From Lonsdalea populi (GTDB lineage Bacteria; Pseudomonadota; Gammaproteobacteria; Enterobacterales; Enterobacteriaceae): DNA of 64,000 bases. The notes below the pieces were generated by a model. That model was not told the origin of the DNA. It saw nothing but the letters and a program-made list of their open reading frames with translations, and did no database searches. The DNA lies in NCBI RefSeq assembly GCF_015999465.1, contig NZ_CP065534.1, forward strand, positions 1,612,001-1,676,000. The letters are read 5' to 3'. Positions 48,726 to 58,781 of the stretch are shown one piece after another. Made by a program: the position numbers and the translations under genes. Position 1 is the stretch's first letter. Every line of letters starts with the position of its first letter.

Positions 48726-49895
48726 ATGCTTGAACTGCTGTTTCTGCTGTTGCCCGTTGCTGCCGCATACGGTTGGTACATGGGCCGCAGAAGTGTACAG
48801 CAGGACAAACAGGATGAGGCGAACCGCCTGTCGCGCGAGTATGTAACGGGCGTGAACTTTCTGCTGTCCAACCAGCAGGACAAGGCCGTCGAACTATTTC
48901 TTGACATGCTCAAGGACGACAGCAACACCTTCGAAGCTCATCTGACGCTCGGTAACCTGTTTCGCTCTCGCGGGGAGGTGGATCGGGCTATCCGCATCCA
49001 CCAGGCGTTGACTGAAAGCGCCTCCCTCAGTTTCGAACAACGCCTGCTCGCCGTGCAACAGCTGGGCCGCGACTATATGACGGCCGGGCTGTATGACCGT
49101 GCGGAAGAGATCTTCAACCAACTGGTGGACGAGGACGATTTTCGTCTGACTGCACTCCAACAGCTGTTGCAGATTCATCAGTCGACCAGCGACTGGCAGA
49201 ACGCGATTGAGACGGCCGAAAAGCTGGTTAAGCTCGGGAAAGAGCGTCTGCGCAGCGAGATTGCGCATTTTCACTGTGAGCTGGCGTTGCAGGCGATGGG
49301 CAGTGACGATCTCGATAAAGCGCTGTCTTTGCTGAAGAAAGCGGCTGCGTCCGATAAGCTCTGCGCGCGAGCGTCCATCATGATGGGCCGCATTTACATG
49401 GCGCAGCAGCAGTATGCTAAAGCGGTCACAGCGTTGCGGCAGGTGTTGGATCAGGATAAAGACTTCGTTACGGAGACACTACCGATGCTTCAGGCATGTT
49501 ATCAACACCTGGAACAGCCGCTGGAATGGGCGATATTTCTGAAACGCTGCGTCGAGGAAAATACCGGTGCCACCGCCGACCTGATGTTGGCGGATATCAT
49601 GGAAAAAGAAGAAGGAGCCGACGTGGCGCAGGTCTATATCAACCGCCAGTTGCAGCGACACCCGACCATGCGGGTTTTCCACCGGCTAATGGACTTCCAC
49701 CTGAGCGAAGCGGAAGAGGGCCGGGCCAAAGACAGCCTGATGGTGCTGCGCGACATGGTGGGTGAACAAATCCAGACCAAGCCGCGTTACAGCTGCTTTA
49801 AGTGCGGTTTCGCCTCCCAATCTCTGTACTGGCATTGCCCATCCTGCCGCTCCTGGGCCACGATCAAACCGATACGCGGTCTGGACGGTCAATAA
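48726..49895 (+). CDS. lapB: Lipopolysaccharide assembly protein B
   Basis: A 389-residue protein, the same length as E. coli LapB (YciM). One N-terminal membrane helix (LELLFLLLPVAAAYGWYMG), then tetratricopeptide repeats on the cytosolic side, and a C-terminal rubredoxin-like metal site (CFKCGF and CPSC). It presents LpxC to FtsH and, with YejM, tunes LPS synthesis. It forms an operon with lapA; pyrF follows after a 264-base gap. Confidence 0.97.
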   Translation: MLELLFLLLPVAAAYGWYMGRRSVQQDKQDEANRLSREYVTGVNFLLSNQQDKAVELFLDMLKDDSNTFEAHLTLGNLFRSRGEVDRAIRIHQALTESASLSFEQRLLAVQQLGRDYMTAGLYDRAEEIFNQLVDEDDFRLTALQQLLQIHQSTSDWQNAIETAEKLVKLGKERLRSEIAHFHCELALQAMGSDDLDKALSLLKKAAASDKLCARASIMMGRIYMAQQQYAKAVTALRQVLDQDKDFVTETLPMLQACYQHLEQPLEWAIFLKRCVEENTGATADLMLADIMEKEEGADVAQVYINRQLQRHPTMRVFHRLMDFHLSEAEEGRAKDSLMVLRDMVGEQIQTKPRYSCFKCGFASQSLYWHCPSCRSWATIKPIRGLDGQ

Positions 49896-50159
49896 CATCC
49901 TGCTTGCGCAATTTAGCGCTATCCTCTCTCTTTATAGTTACAACATTCTCATGTATCCGATGATGGTGCGAGATGTCGGCTCAAACGCGTAGCGGTTCAG
50001 CAGTCGCTGGGATTTCATTGTCCGGACATGTAGAATGCGGCGGGAATTTACGCTCAATCTCATGTCGATGGGAGACGCTTCCGCCGTGCGTTGACTTGTC
50101 GTGCGGCGTCTTTCTCCCCGCGACGCTGAATACATATCGATACCTCGGGGGTAACGCCA

Positions 50160-50897
50160 GTGAAAGGCCAAAACGTAACAAAGAAACAGACTTCCCACTC
50201 CTCGCCGATTATTGTTGCCCTTGATTACGCCACCCAGCGCGATGCCTATGATTTCGTTGATCGCATTGACCCTAAAAGCTGCCGGCTGAAAGTCGGCAAA
50301 GAGATGTTTACGTTGTTCGGGCCACAGCTGGTCAACGATTTACAACGGCGCGGCTTCGAGGTTTTTCTCGACCTAAAATTTCACGATATTCCTAATACGA
50401 CAGCGCGTGCGGTTGCCGCGGCGGCGGAACTGGGAGTGTGGATGGTTAATGTGCATGCCAGCGGCGGCGCGCGCATGATGCAAGCGGCCAAAGAAGCGTT
50501 GCTGCAGTACGGCGCTGACGCACCTTTGCTGATTGCCGTTACGGTATTGACCAGCATGGATGAGGACGATCTGCAAGGATTGGGGATCACACGGTCTCCG
50601 GCTGAGCAGGCCGAACGGCTGGGGGTGCTCACGCAGCAGTGCGGGCTGGACGGCGTAGTTTGTTCGGCTCACGAGGCTGAACGTCTCAAACAGCGCTGTG
50701 GCGCGGCCTTCAAGCTGGTCACGCCGGGAATTCGCCCGGTCGGCAGTGCAGCTGGCGACCAGCGCAGAATTATGACTCCAGAACAGGCGAAGCAGGCCGG
50801 AGTAGACTACATGGTGATTGGTCGTCCGATTACTCAGTCTGCCGACCCGGCGCAAAAGCTGAAAGCGATTCTGGCGACGTTAGGAGAGTCAATATGA
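50160..50897 (+). CDS. pyrF: Orotidine 5'-phosphate decarboxylase
   Basis: A 245-residue TIM-barrel enzyme with the catalytic [10 protein letters not shown] motif, MVNVHASGG, and VTPGIRP near the phosphate site. It makes UMP from OMP. The start is GTG at 50160 with GGGGGT upstream. The stop overlaps the yciH start by 4 bases (ATGA), the usual pyrF-yciH coupling. Confidence 0.96.
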   Translation: MKGQNVTKKQTSHSSPIIVALDYATQRDAYDFVDRIDPKSCRLKVGKEMFTLFGPQLVNDLQRRGFEVFLDLKFHDIPNTTARAVAAAAELGVWMVNVHASGGARMMQAAKEALLQYGADAPLLIAVTVLTSMDEDDLQGLGITRSPAEQAERLGVLTQQCGLDGVVCSAHEAERLKQRCGAAFKLVTPGIRPVGSAAGDQRRIMTPEQAKQAGVDYMVIGRPITQSADPAQKLKAILATLGESI

Positions 50898-51223
50898 ATT
50901 TTCGTGACGACAATCCACTAGTTTATTCGACGGAGAGCGGACGCGTTGCGGAAAAAACGGCGCCAGCCGAGCGTCCAAAAGGCGATGGTATCGTACGTAT
51001 CCAGCGTCAGACCAGCGGTCGTAAAGGTAAGGGCGTGTGTGTGATTACCGGCATCGACCTTGGTGATGACGCATTGCAAAAACTGGCGGCCGAATTAAAG
51101 AAAAAGTGCGGCTGTGGAGGCTCGCTGAAAGACGGTGTGATCGAAATACAGGGCGATAAGCGCGACGTGCTGAAACAGCTGCTGGAAGCGAAAGGAATGA
51201 AGGTGAAGCTGGCGGGGGGATAA
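50894..51223 (+). CDS. yciH: SUI1/eIF1-like translation factor YciH
   Basis: A 109-residue protein with the SUI1 fold: [41 protein letters not shown] and a C-terminal helix [17 protein letters not shown]. It is homologous to eukaryotic eIF1; in E. coli its role in initiation fidelity is modest. It is co-translated with pyrF. A strong terminator follows. Confidence 0.96.
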   Translation: MNFRDDNPLVYSTESGRVAEKTAPAERPKGDGIVRIQRQTSGRKGKGVCVITGIDLGDDALQKLAAELKKKCGCGGSLKDGVIEIQGDKRDVLKQLLEAKGMKVKLAGG

Positions 51224-51240
51224 ACGCGGGCAAAATAGTG

Positions 51241-51272
51241 ATGGGCAGGTCCGGTAACGGAAACCTGCCCAT
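51241..51272. terminator. Bidirectional terminator between yciH and osmB
   Basis: ATGGGCAGGT...ACCTGCCCAT with inner CCG/CGG pairs gives a long stem between convergent genes. Confidence 0.8.
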
Positions 51273-51277
51273 AAGCA

Positions 51278-51493
51278 TTATCTTTTGACTTCGTGGCCGA
51301 TGACGCCACCCAGTGCCGCGCCACCCAGCGTACCGAGCGTGCTGCCGCCGGTCAAAACAGCGCCGCCTACGGCGCCTACGCCTGCACCGATGGCCGTATT
51401 GCGGTCTCGTTTAGACATATTGGAACAACCGGTCAGGCTTCCTGCCACGACTACCGCAAGTACCGTCACTGCCAATGCCTTATTTACTCTCAT
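51278..51493 (-). CDS. osmB: Osmotically inducible lipoprotein OsmB
   Basis: A 71-residue lipoprotein, signal peptide MRVNKALAVTVLAVVVAGS then lipobox LTGC, followed by a glycine-zipper domain (AIGAGVGAVGGAVLTGG and GALGGVIGHEVKR). It matches OsmB of E. coli in length and location downstream of yciH. In E. coli it is induced by osmotic stress through RcsB and RpoS. Confidence 0.94.
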   Translation of the reverse strand: MRVNKALAVTVLAVVVAGSLTGCSNMSKRDRNTAIGAGVGAVGGAVLTGGSTLGTLGGAALGGVIGHEVKR

Positions 51494-52002
51494 GGTCTTC
51501 TCCTGTGGATGCCGTCTTATGGTGGAATAAGCGGTCTATTACCGCTTTTACATAAGAAAATAGGGTGATGGCATCATTCTGTGAAATTAACTACAACTTA
51601 CTCACGTTTTGTTACCTGAGGCGCAGTATAAATGTCGGCAAAATTTTCGATAGGTAAAAACTCTTAATTCTAGTCATCCCATCGTTTAGTTTGTCCCACT
51701 GACCTGTCCGCCGGTTTTCCTCGCGGCATTTTCGCTATTTCTTCTGGCCTTGATACGGCTTCAGTCCCCATGAGTCGGCAACGATGACGGTGAAGACAAA
51801 TCATCGTGGGCCTTACGCACAATCGCCCTTGCATCGTCCAATCATATCAACAGGTTTGCCTCCGTGCCGCATCCGTTCAGACGCAGACTCGCTTTGCCGC
51901 ATTCAAGGGTTAAACATAAATATGCTTGATGATTTCAAGGGGGGGAAGGAAAGTTGGCGGGTGCTCGAAAAGGTTAACCCGCTGTGACAGCGGGTTTAAT
52001 GT
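51494..52002. other. osmB upstream region
   Basis: About 500 bases with no convincing gene. It includes the osmB promoter. A 67-codon plus-strand frame at 51784-51987 has no recognisable features. The right end holds the terminator of the small secreted protein gene. Confidence 0.35.
51974..51998 (-). terminator. Terminator after the small secreted-protein gene
   Basis: On the minus strand, AACCCGCTG-TCA-CAGCGGGTT is followed by AACCTTTT. It forms a 9-bp stem just after the stop codon at 52003. Confidence 0.8.
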
Positions 52003-52137
52003 TTAGAAAGAACAATGTCCCCCTTTATGATGGGCCCCCGTTCCGCCATAAGGATGCTGTCCTTTAGGGCAGGCGAATGCTGATGTAGACAGTGTGCCTA
52101 TAAGGGCGATTAACAATAATGCTGCGATTTTTTTCAT
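52003..52137 (-). CDS. Small secreted His/Gly-rich protein, unknown function
   Basis: A 44-residue protein not in standard gene models because of its size. It has a clear signal peptide (MKKIAALLLIALIGTLSTSAFA) and a mature part of about 22 residues with two Cys and four His (CPKGQHPYGG, AHHKGGHCSF). AGAAAGGAAA gives a good ribosome binding site, and a strong terminator follows directly, so it is likely a real single-gene unit. The two Cys could form a periplasmic disulfide, and the His could bind metal. I do not recognise the family. Confidence 0.75.
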   Translation of the reverse strand: MKKIAALLLIALIGTLSTSAFACPKGQHPYGGTGAHHKGGHCSF

Positions 52138-52484
52138 AATTTTCCTTTCTATGATTGCTGTGAAAATATGCAGTTACAGTCTACGTCGATTAAGCAAGGC
52201 AGGTAAGCCTGATATTTGATCAGTAAATTATGTTTAACATTTAAATGGCTATGTGGGGTTTTAACGATGCATGACGTGGGTCAGTCGGCCCGTGGGACGT
52301 TGATGGCTGACCTGATTGCCACGCAGAGAGAGGCGTTCAGCGGGAAAGCGAATACGCTTTTTACTATCTCGCGGGTGGCAAAGGTGGGGCGATAACGAGT
52401 GGATTAGGAGCCGAAGAACGAAGGGAATGAGATTATCTGGCGGGAGCTGACGCCATCGGGAGCCCCTGATGGCGTCATAACGAC
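52138..52484. other. Region between the small secreted-protein gene and rnb
   Basis: No firm gene. A 42-codon plus-strand frame at 52267-52395 has no known motif and no strong ribosome binding site. GGGAGCTGACGCCATCGGG...CCCTGATGGCGTCA near 52441-52473 forms an imperfect hairpin just after rnb, a likely rnb terminator. Confidence 0.45.
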
Positions 52485-54416
52485 TTATGCTGCCGGTTTG
52501 GCGATGATGCTGCGCGTCTCCAGACGCACTTCCTTCAACATCACATCCAGCTTGTCGCTCTGGCGGTAGACGATTTCACCTTTGATGGTGACGGTTCCGG
52601 TTTCTTGACTGCATACCAGTTCGTCGCGGACGGAATGGATTAACGAGGCCGGAATAAATGCCGTCGCGCCGTTGTCCAGCAGACGAACCCGTAAGCCACC
52701 GCGCGTGACGTCCATAATCTCGGCGGAGAAACGCGTGTCGGTGCCCGCATGCGCCTTCAGGTAGCGAGCGTACAGCCAATCGCTGACGTCGCGTTCGGCC
52801 ATACGATTGAGGCGGCGACGTTCCGCCAACTGAACGGTGACCTCTTCCCGCGGTTTCTCCGCAGCCTGACCGGTGATAATCGCTTTCAGCAGGCGATGAT
52901 TCACCATATCGCCGTATTTACGGATGGGCGATGTCCAGGTGGCGTAGGCTTCTAAGCCCAGGCCGAAATGAGGACCCGGTTTGGTGCTGATTTCTGCAAA
53001 CGACTGGAAGCGGCGCATACGGCTGTCCAGGAACTGCGTCGGCAGGGCGTCCAACTGACGACGCAACACGCAGAAGCCTTCCAGCGTTAGTATCCGCTGC
53101 GCGTCGGCCTGAATCTCGTTGCTTTCCAGAATGGCGACGGCCTGTTCCACTGTGACCGGATCGAACCCGTGGTGGATGTTGTAGATGCCAAAGCCCAGTT
53201 TTTCGCGCAGCACGATGGCGGCACAAACGTTAGCGGCGATCATGGCTTCTTCGACGATGCGATTCGCGATGCGGCGCGGTTCGACCACGATATCCAGCAC
53301 TTCCCCTTTCTCTCCCAGCAGGAAGCGGTAGTCCGGGCGATCTTTGAATACCAGCGCGTTTGTGGCGCGCCAGGCGCTGCGCAGTTGCGACATCTTGTGC
53401 AGCAGGCGGATCTGGGTCGCGATAGCCTCATTCTCGGGCTGCCATTCTCCCTTTTGTTCCAGCCAGTCAGACACGTCGTCGTAGACCAGTTTGGCGCGGG
53501 ATTCGATCCAGGCGGCGAAGAACTGGATATCACTCATCGCCCCATCTGCGGCCAACGTCACGCGGCAGGCCATGACCGGACGGCGTTCCTGCGGGCGCAG
53601 GGAGCAAATATCGTCCGACAAGTGACGCGGTAACATTGGAATGTTGAAACCGGGCAGATAGTTGGTGAAAGCACGTTTGCAGGCGATGGCGTCCAGCTCG
53701 CTATCGGCGGGGACATAAGCCGTCGGATCGGCGATCGCTACGGTCATTTCCAGCGTGCCATCGCCGTTGTCGCGGACGTACAGCGCGTCATCCATATCTT
53801 CGGTACTGGCGCTATCGATAGTGACAAAGTCCAGCGCGGTTAAGTCTTCACGCGTCAGTACGCCATCATTTATCTCAGCCGCGTCGTTCTCCGGCGCGTT
53901 ACGCTCCAGACTGTGACGTGACAGCGTCACCCACCACGGTGCCAGCGGATCGTCGCCGGTGGTGATGTATTCTGTGATTTCCGCATGGAAATGACGGTCG
54001 CCTTTGAGCGGGTGGCGACGCATTTCCGCTACCGCCCAGTCGCCATCGTGGATCTCGTGGTCCAGTTGACGCGTCACACGGCAGTTGATCGCATCTTTCA
54101 GCAAAGGATGGTCGGGGGTGATCGTCAGGCGGTCGTCTTTCTTATGAATGCGGCCCACGAAGCGAGTCAAGAATGGTTCGATCAAGGATTCGGGCTCGGC
54201 GATTTCGCGATCTTTTTCCGTATGCAGCGTCGCAACAATACGGTCGCCGTGCATGACTTTTTTCATGTGCGGCGGCGGGATGAAGTAGCTCTTCTGTGCT
54301 TCGGCTTCAAGAAAACCAAATCCCTTATCGGTGCCTTTTACGACGCCTTCTACACGTGGCGTCTTAGAATGGAGTTGCTGTTTAAGCTGTGCAAGCAGCG
54401 GATTGTCTTGAAACAT
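52485..54416 (-). CDS. rnb: Ribonuclease II
   Basis: A 643-residue 3'-5' exoribonuclease of the RNB family. The start at 54416 ([20 protein letters not shown]) matches E. coli (644 aa); the frame open to 54455 is not conserved. Two N-terminal cold-shock domains, the RNB core with [19 protein letters not shown] (catalytic Asp residues), and a C-terminal S1 domain ([18 protein letters not shown]). It degrades single-stranded RNA processively. Confidence 0.97.
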   Translation of the reverse strand: MFQDNPLLAQLKQQLHSKTPRVEGVVKGTDKGFGFLEAEAQKSYFIPPPHMKKVMHGDRIVATLHTEKDREIAEPESLIEPFLTRFVGRIHKKDDRLTITPDHPLLKDAINCRVTRQLDHEIHDGDWAVAEMRRHPLKGDRHFHAEITEYITTGDDPLAPWWVTLSRHSLERNAPENDAAEINDGVLTREDLTALDFVTIDSASTEDMDDALYVRDNGDGTLEMTVAIADPTAYVPADSELDAIACKRAFTNYLPGFNIPMLPRHLSDDICSLRPQERRPVMACRVTLAADGAMSDIQFFAAWIESRAKLVYDDVSDWLEQKGEWQPENEAIATQIRLLHKMSQLRSAWRATNALVFKDRPDYRFLLGEKGEVLDIVVEPRRIANRIVEEAMIAANVCAAIVLREKLGFGIYNIHHGFDPVTVEQAVAILESNEIQADAQRILTLEGFCVLRRQLDALPTQFLDSRMRRFQSFAEISTKPGPHFGLGLEAYATWTSPIRKYGDMVNHRLLKAIITGQAAEKPREEVTVQLAERRRLNRMAERDVSDWLYARYLKAHAGTDTRFSAEIMDVTRGGLRVRLLDNGATAFIPASLIHSVRDELVCSQETGTVTIKGEIVYRQSDKLDVMLKEVRLETRSIIAKPAA

Positions 54417-54599
54417 AGCGTCCAGAAATGCGGTTATAGGTGGCTTTAGCGGCACACAGTTTTACGCGAATCATACCCCGGCGGCAAGCGTTGATCGGGG
54501 GCTCCCGCAAGATTTGCCGACTGTGGCGAGAGGGGGGAAACGCGGCTTCGGCGGCCGTAAAGGCGTATGAGCGCCCCCTGCCGCCGATCGCGCTTATAA

Positions 54600-56912
54600 T
54601 CAGGCTATCCTTCTCAGCGAAGCGGCGTCGCTACGGGAAACGCGCACGGGAATCGATTTAGACGTCGGAGTAAACGTCTGGTCGCCATAGCTCGAGAGCG
54701 GCACCAGCGGATTGGTTTCCGGATAGTAGGCGGCCAGATTCCCGCGCGGGATAGCATATTCAACCAGTCGGAAACCGCTGACTTTACGGGTAATGCCGTC
54801 ATGCCACAACGTCTCGATATCCACCCGATCGCCGTCCTTAAGTCCCAGCGCGGCAATGTCCTCCGAATGCATGAACAGCACTTCACGTTGGCCGTAGACG
54901 CCTCGGTAACGGTCGTCCAGTCCGTAAATCGTTGTGTTGTACTGATCGTGGGAGCGCAGGGTCTGCAAGGTAAACGGCGCCCGCCCCCCATTCTGCTCAG
55001 GAACGACGCTGGCTGGCAGCGGCGCATGGCTGAACATTGCTTTTTGGCTAGGAGTGTTAAAGCGTAACTCGGCGGCTGCGTTGCCCAGATAGAAGCCACC
55101 CGGTTCGGCGCAGCGCTGGTTAAAGTTGTTAAAGCCCGGCAGCGTAGCCGCGATGTGGTCGCGGATCAAATCATAATTTCCCGCCAATGCCAGCCAATCG
55201 ACCTTGTCGTCGCCCATCACCGTGTGGGCGATACCGGCGACGATGGCCGTTTCGGAACGCTGCTGGGGAGAGAGCGGCCGCCCGACGCCTTCGGAGGCGT
55301 GCACCATGCTGAAAGAGTCTTCAACGGTGATGTACTGAGGTCCGGTCGCCTGAACATCTTGATCTGTCCGTCCAAGCGTCGGCAGAATCAGGGATTCTTG
55401 CCGGCCGGTGGTCAAATGGCTGCGATTCAGCTTGGTGCTGATATAAACGGTCAGATCGCAGCGGCTGATGGCGTCTGCAGTACGCGCACTGTCCGGCGCG
55501 GCGGCGGCCAAATTCCCGCCTAGCGCAATGAGCACGTTGATCTCATTGCGCAGCATCGCTTCAATCGCCTGAACGGTGTTATGGCCGTGCTCACGCGGCG
55601 GGGTAAAGTCGAAATGCGCCGCCAGACTGTCCAACATCGCCGCCGAGGGGTTTTCATCAATCCCCATTGTCCGGTTGCCCTGTACATTGCTGTGGCCGCG
55701 AACGGGGCACAGGCCTGCGCCCGTTTTGCCCAACTGGCCAAACAGCAATTGCAGGTTGACGATTTCCCGCACGGTCGCTACTGAGTGCTTATGCTGGGTG
55801 ATGCCCATGGCCCAGGTGCAAATCACGCGCGGGGAGTTCAGGTATAGCTCGGCGACGTGGCGCAGCTGTGCTTCGCTCAGGCCGGACTGTTCGACGATAT
55901 GAGTCCAGCTCGTCGCATCGATCTGCTCAAGATAGGCTTCGACCCCGTCAGTGTGGCTGTCGATAAATGTCTGATCGAAGATACCTGGCTCCCCGGCGGC
56001 CAGACGCTGGCGATGCGTTTCCAACAGGGTTTTGACGAGGCCGCGGACGGCGGCCATATCCCCGCCTAAATTCGGCTGCAGGTAGGTATCGCTAATCGTG
56101 CCCGATAGCGACGTCAGCATCTCTACCGGGTTTTGCGGGTCGGTAAAGCGTTCCAGCCCGCGTTCGCGCAGGGTATTGAAAGTGATCACGCGAGCGCCGC
56201 GGGCGGCGGCGGAGCGCAGGCTGTGCAACATGCGCGGATGGTTGGTGCCGGGATTCTGGCCGAACACCAAAATGGCGTCGGCATGGTGGAAGTCGTCCAG
56301 CCGCACGGTGCCTTTACCGATGCCGATGCTCTGTTTCAGCCCGGTGCCGCTCGCTTCGTGGCACATATTGGAGCAATCCGGGAAATTATTGGTGCCCATC
56401 ATGCGGCCAAACAGTTGATAGAGATATGAGACTTCGTTGCTGGCGCGGCCCGACGTGTACAGCTCCATCTGGTTAGGGCTATCCAATCCGTGAATATGAT
56501 GTGCGATCAGCGCAAACGCCTGTTCCCAGGTGATGGGAAGGTAGTGGTCTGTGTGGTGGTCATAGCGCATCGGGTGTGTCAGCCGCCCCTGATATTCCAG
56601 AAAATAGTCGCTCTGGCGGCGCAGCGAACTGACGCTATGGGCGGCGAAAAACTCAGGTCCGACCGCTTTGCGCGTGGCTTCCCAACTTATGGCTTTAGCG
56701 CCGTTTTCGCAGAAGCTGAAGGTGCTGTGGTTATCGTCGCCCCAGGCGCAGCCGGGGCAGTCGAATCCACGCGGTTTATTCACCCGCATCAAGTTGCGGA
56801 TATTTTTAAAGGCTTCTTTGCTGTCAAGAACGTAACGCGTAGTGGCTTCCAGCGAGCCCCAGCCCCCTGCGGGGCGGCGGTATGGCTTGATTTCTGGTTT
56901 AAATTTCATCAT
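54600..56912 (-). CDS. YdeP-like molybdopterin oxidoreductase (FdhF family)
   Basis: A 770-residue cytosolic molybdoenzyme alpha subunit. NKPRGFDCPGCAW holds the only N-terminal Cys pair, so the usual four-Cys [4Fe-4S] pattern is incomplete, as in YdeP and FdhF2-like proteins. Other motifs: FCENGAKAISWE, TSGRASNEVSYLYQLF, FPDCSNMCHEASGTGL, GQNPGTNHPRML and LPTLGRTDQD. It is similar to E. coli YdeP (759 aa), linked to acid resistance; the substrate is unknown. In E. coli ydeP is not next to rnb, so the gene was moved or acquired. Confidence 0.9.
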   Translation of the reverse strand: MMKFKPEIKPYRRPAGGWGSLEATTRYVLDSKEAFKNIRNLMRVNKPRGFDCPGCAWGDDNHSTFSFCENGAKAISWEATRKAVGPEFFAAHSVSSLRRQSDYFLEYQGRLTHPMRYDHHTDHYLPITWEQAFALIAHHIHGLDSPNQMELYTSGRASNEVSYLYQLFGRMMGTNNFPDCSNMCHEASGTGLKQSIGIGKGTVRLDDFHHADAILVFGQNPGTNHPRMLHSLRSAAARGARVITFNTLRERGLERFTDPQNPVEMLTSLSGTISDTYLQPNLGGDMAAVRGLVKTLLETHRQRLAAGEPGIFDQTFIDSHTDGVEAYLEQIDATSWTHIVEQSGLSEAQLRHVAELYLNSPRVICTWAMGITQHKHSVATVREIVNLQLLFGQLGKTGAGLCPVRGHSNVQGNRTMGIDENPSAAMLDSLAAHFDFTPPREHGHNTVQAIEAMLRNEINVLIALGGNLAAAAPDSARTADAISRCDLTVYISTKLNRSHLTTGRQESLILPTLGRTDQDVQATGPQYITVEDSFSMVHASEGVGRPLSPQQRSETAIVAGIAHTVMGDDKVDWLALAGNYDLIRDHIAATLPGFNNFNQRCAEPGGFYLGNAAAELRFNTPSQKAMFSHAPLPASVVPEQNGGRAPFTLQTLRSHDQYNTTIYGLDDRYRGVYGQREVLFMHSEDIAALGLKDGDRVDIETLWHDGITRKVSGFRLVEYAIPRGNLAAYYPETNPLVPLSSYGDQTFTPTSKSIPVRVSRSDAASLRRIA

Positions 56913-57157
56913 GGGATGTGCTGGCCATATTGTTTTGAATATGTGAATGGATTTTTAACAAGTTGAGACTATATGTTAATTCTAGGATCGCCGGGCAGGA
57001 ACGTCTAATCAAATGCGGCTATGGCGAGATAGAGAGGGCTTATCGCAAATAAAGTGTGACCGGGTGCAGAATCTTAATTTTTTGTCTAGTTGTATATACA
57101 AATTTTGTTATTTTCCGGCTATTCCTTAATCAGAATGAAAAACAGGAAGGGCAAATA

Positions 57158-58750
57158 ATGAAAGATCTTGGCAATAAGGTTCACGCCTTTGGTAAGGCAC
57201 TCATGATGCCGATTTCGGTCATCGCCGCCGCCGGGATTTTCCTGGGGCTGGCGGCAGCGATGCAAAACCCGGCCGTCACCGGCGACGCGTTCGCCCACAT
57301 GCAGATCCCGCAGCTCATCATTGGTTTTATTCGTCAGATAGCCGGCGCGCTCTTCGCCAATCTACCGCTGTTTTTCGCCGTCGCCAGCGCGATAGGTCTG
57401 GCCAATGCCGAAAAACCGACTGCCGCTTTTGCCGCCGTCATCGGTTTCATTTCCATGCATGTCGGCGTGCAGGCGACGCTCACCGCGCAGCACCTTACGC
57501 CGGTCACCACCACGGTGGAGGCGCTGACGGCAGGTGGAATGGACCGCACGGCGGCGCTGATGTACGCCGCCGAGTTCACTAAAACGCTGGGTATTTTTAC
57601 CTATAATATGAGCGTGTTGGGCGGGGTCATCGCCGGGGTGGTAACAGTCATGTTGCATAACCGCTTCTACACAATCGAATTGCCGACCGCGATCAGCTTC
57701 TTTGGCGGCCGCCGCTTCGTGCCCATTATTACGGTGATGTGCCTGCCGCTGGTGGGGATCGGTCTGGCGCTGATTTGGCCGACCATCGGCGCTGGTATCG
57801 CCTGGATTGGGGCGTTAATCGGCCACAGCGGCCAGTACGGCGCGTTTCTCTACGGCTTTTCCGAGCGCATTCTTATCCCTACCGGGCTGCATCATATTCT
57901 GAACGAAACCGTGCGCTTTACTCCTATCGGCGGCGTAGCGACGGTGGACAGCCAAACGGTGGTGGGTGCCCTGAACATCTTCAACACCTCGCTGACGCAT
58001 CCCGGTGCCGTCAGTGACGAGGCGATCCGTAACGCCACCCAGTTTCTGGCCCAGGGCAAAATTCCCGTCATGATGTTTGGCCTTCCCGGCGCGGCGCTGG
58101 CGATGTATCAGTGCGCCCGGCCTGAGCATAAAGAGCGGGTGAAAGCGTTGATGTTGGCCGGGGGACTGGCGTCGTTCACCACCGGGATCACCTAACCGCT
58201 CGAATTCTGTTTCATCTTTGTTTCTCCCGTTTTGTATCTGCTGCATGCCGTACTCAGCGGCCTGTCTTTCATGCTGATGTCTCTGGCCCACCTGATGATC
58301 GGCAATATTCAGGGCGGCGCCATCGATTTGGTCGTGTTTGGCGTGCTGGGCGGGCTGAAAACCCAATGGTGGTATGCGGTATTGCTTGGCGTGTTTTACT
58401 TCCTGATTTACTACGCCGCGTTCAAGTTCGTGATTAAGCGTATGAACGTTGAGACACCGGGACGGGAGCCTGAATCGGCGGCATCACCAGCGCCAGTCAG
58501 CGCGGATGAACGCACGCAGACCATCATCGACGGGCTGGGCGGCCAGAGCAATATCGCCGAAGTGGACTGCTGCTTTACCCGGCTGCGCGTGCAGGTAAAA
58601 GACATCAGCCTGGTCGTGGATAACACCCTGATGACGACGGGAGCAAATGGCGTCAAGCGCATAAATGAACATAACGTCCAGGTTATTTACGGACCGAAAG
58701 TGGAAAAAATCGCCCAGGACGTCAAAACAGCGCTTGGCGTCACAGCGTAA
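57158..58750 (+). pseudogene. Alpha-glucoside PTS EIICB permease, nonsense-interrupted
   Basis: The frame from 57158 (MKDLGNKVHAFGKALMMPIS; AGGAAGG upstream) to 58750 encodes a 530-residue glucose-family EIICB with one internal TAA at 58193-58195. The stop replaces the Glu codon of the conserved GITEPLEF motif (GAA to TAA), which lines the sugar site. Upstream are about eight membrane helices; downstream are two more and the EIIB domain with the phosphorylated Cys in EVDCCFTRLRVQV. The remainder of the sequence is intact, so the lesion looks recent. As sequenced, no functional transporter is made unless the stop is suppressed. The protein would bring in an alpha-glucoside as the 6-phosphate for the GH4 enzyme next door. 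Confidence 0.88.
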
Positions 58751-58781
58751 TGAAACCTCAACCGAAAAATGGGAAGCAGCT

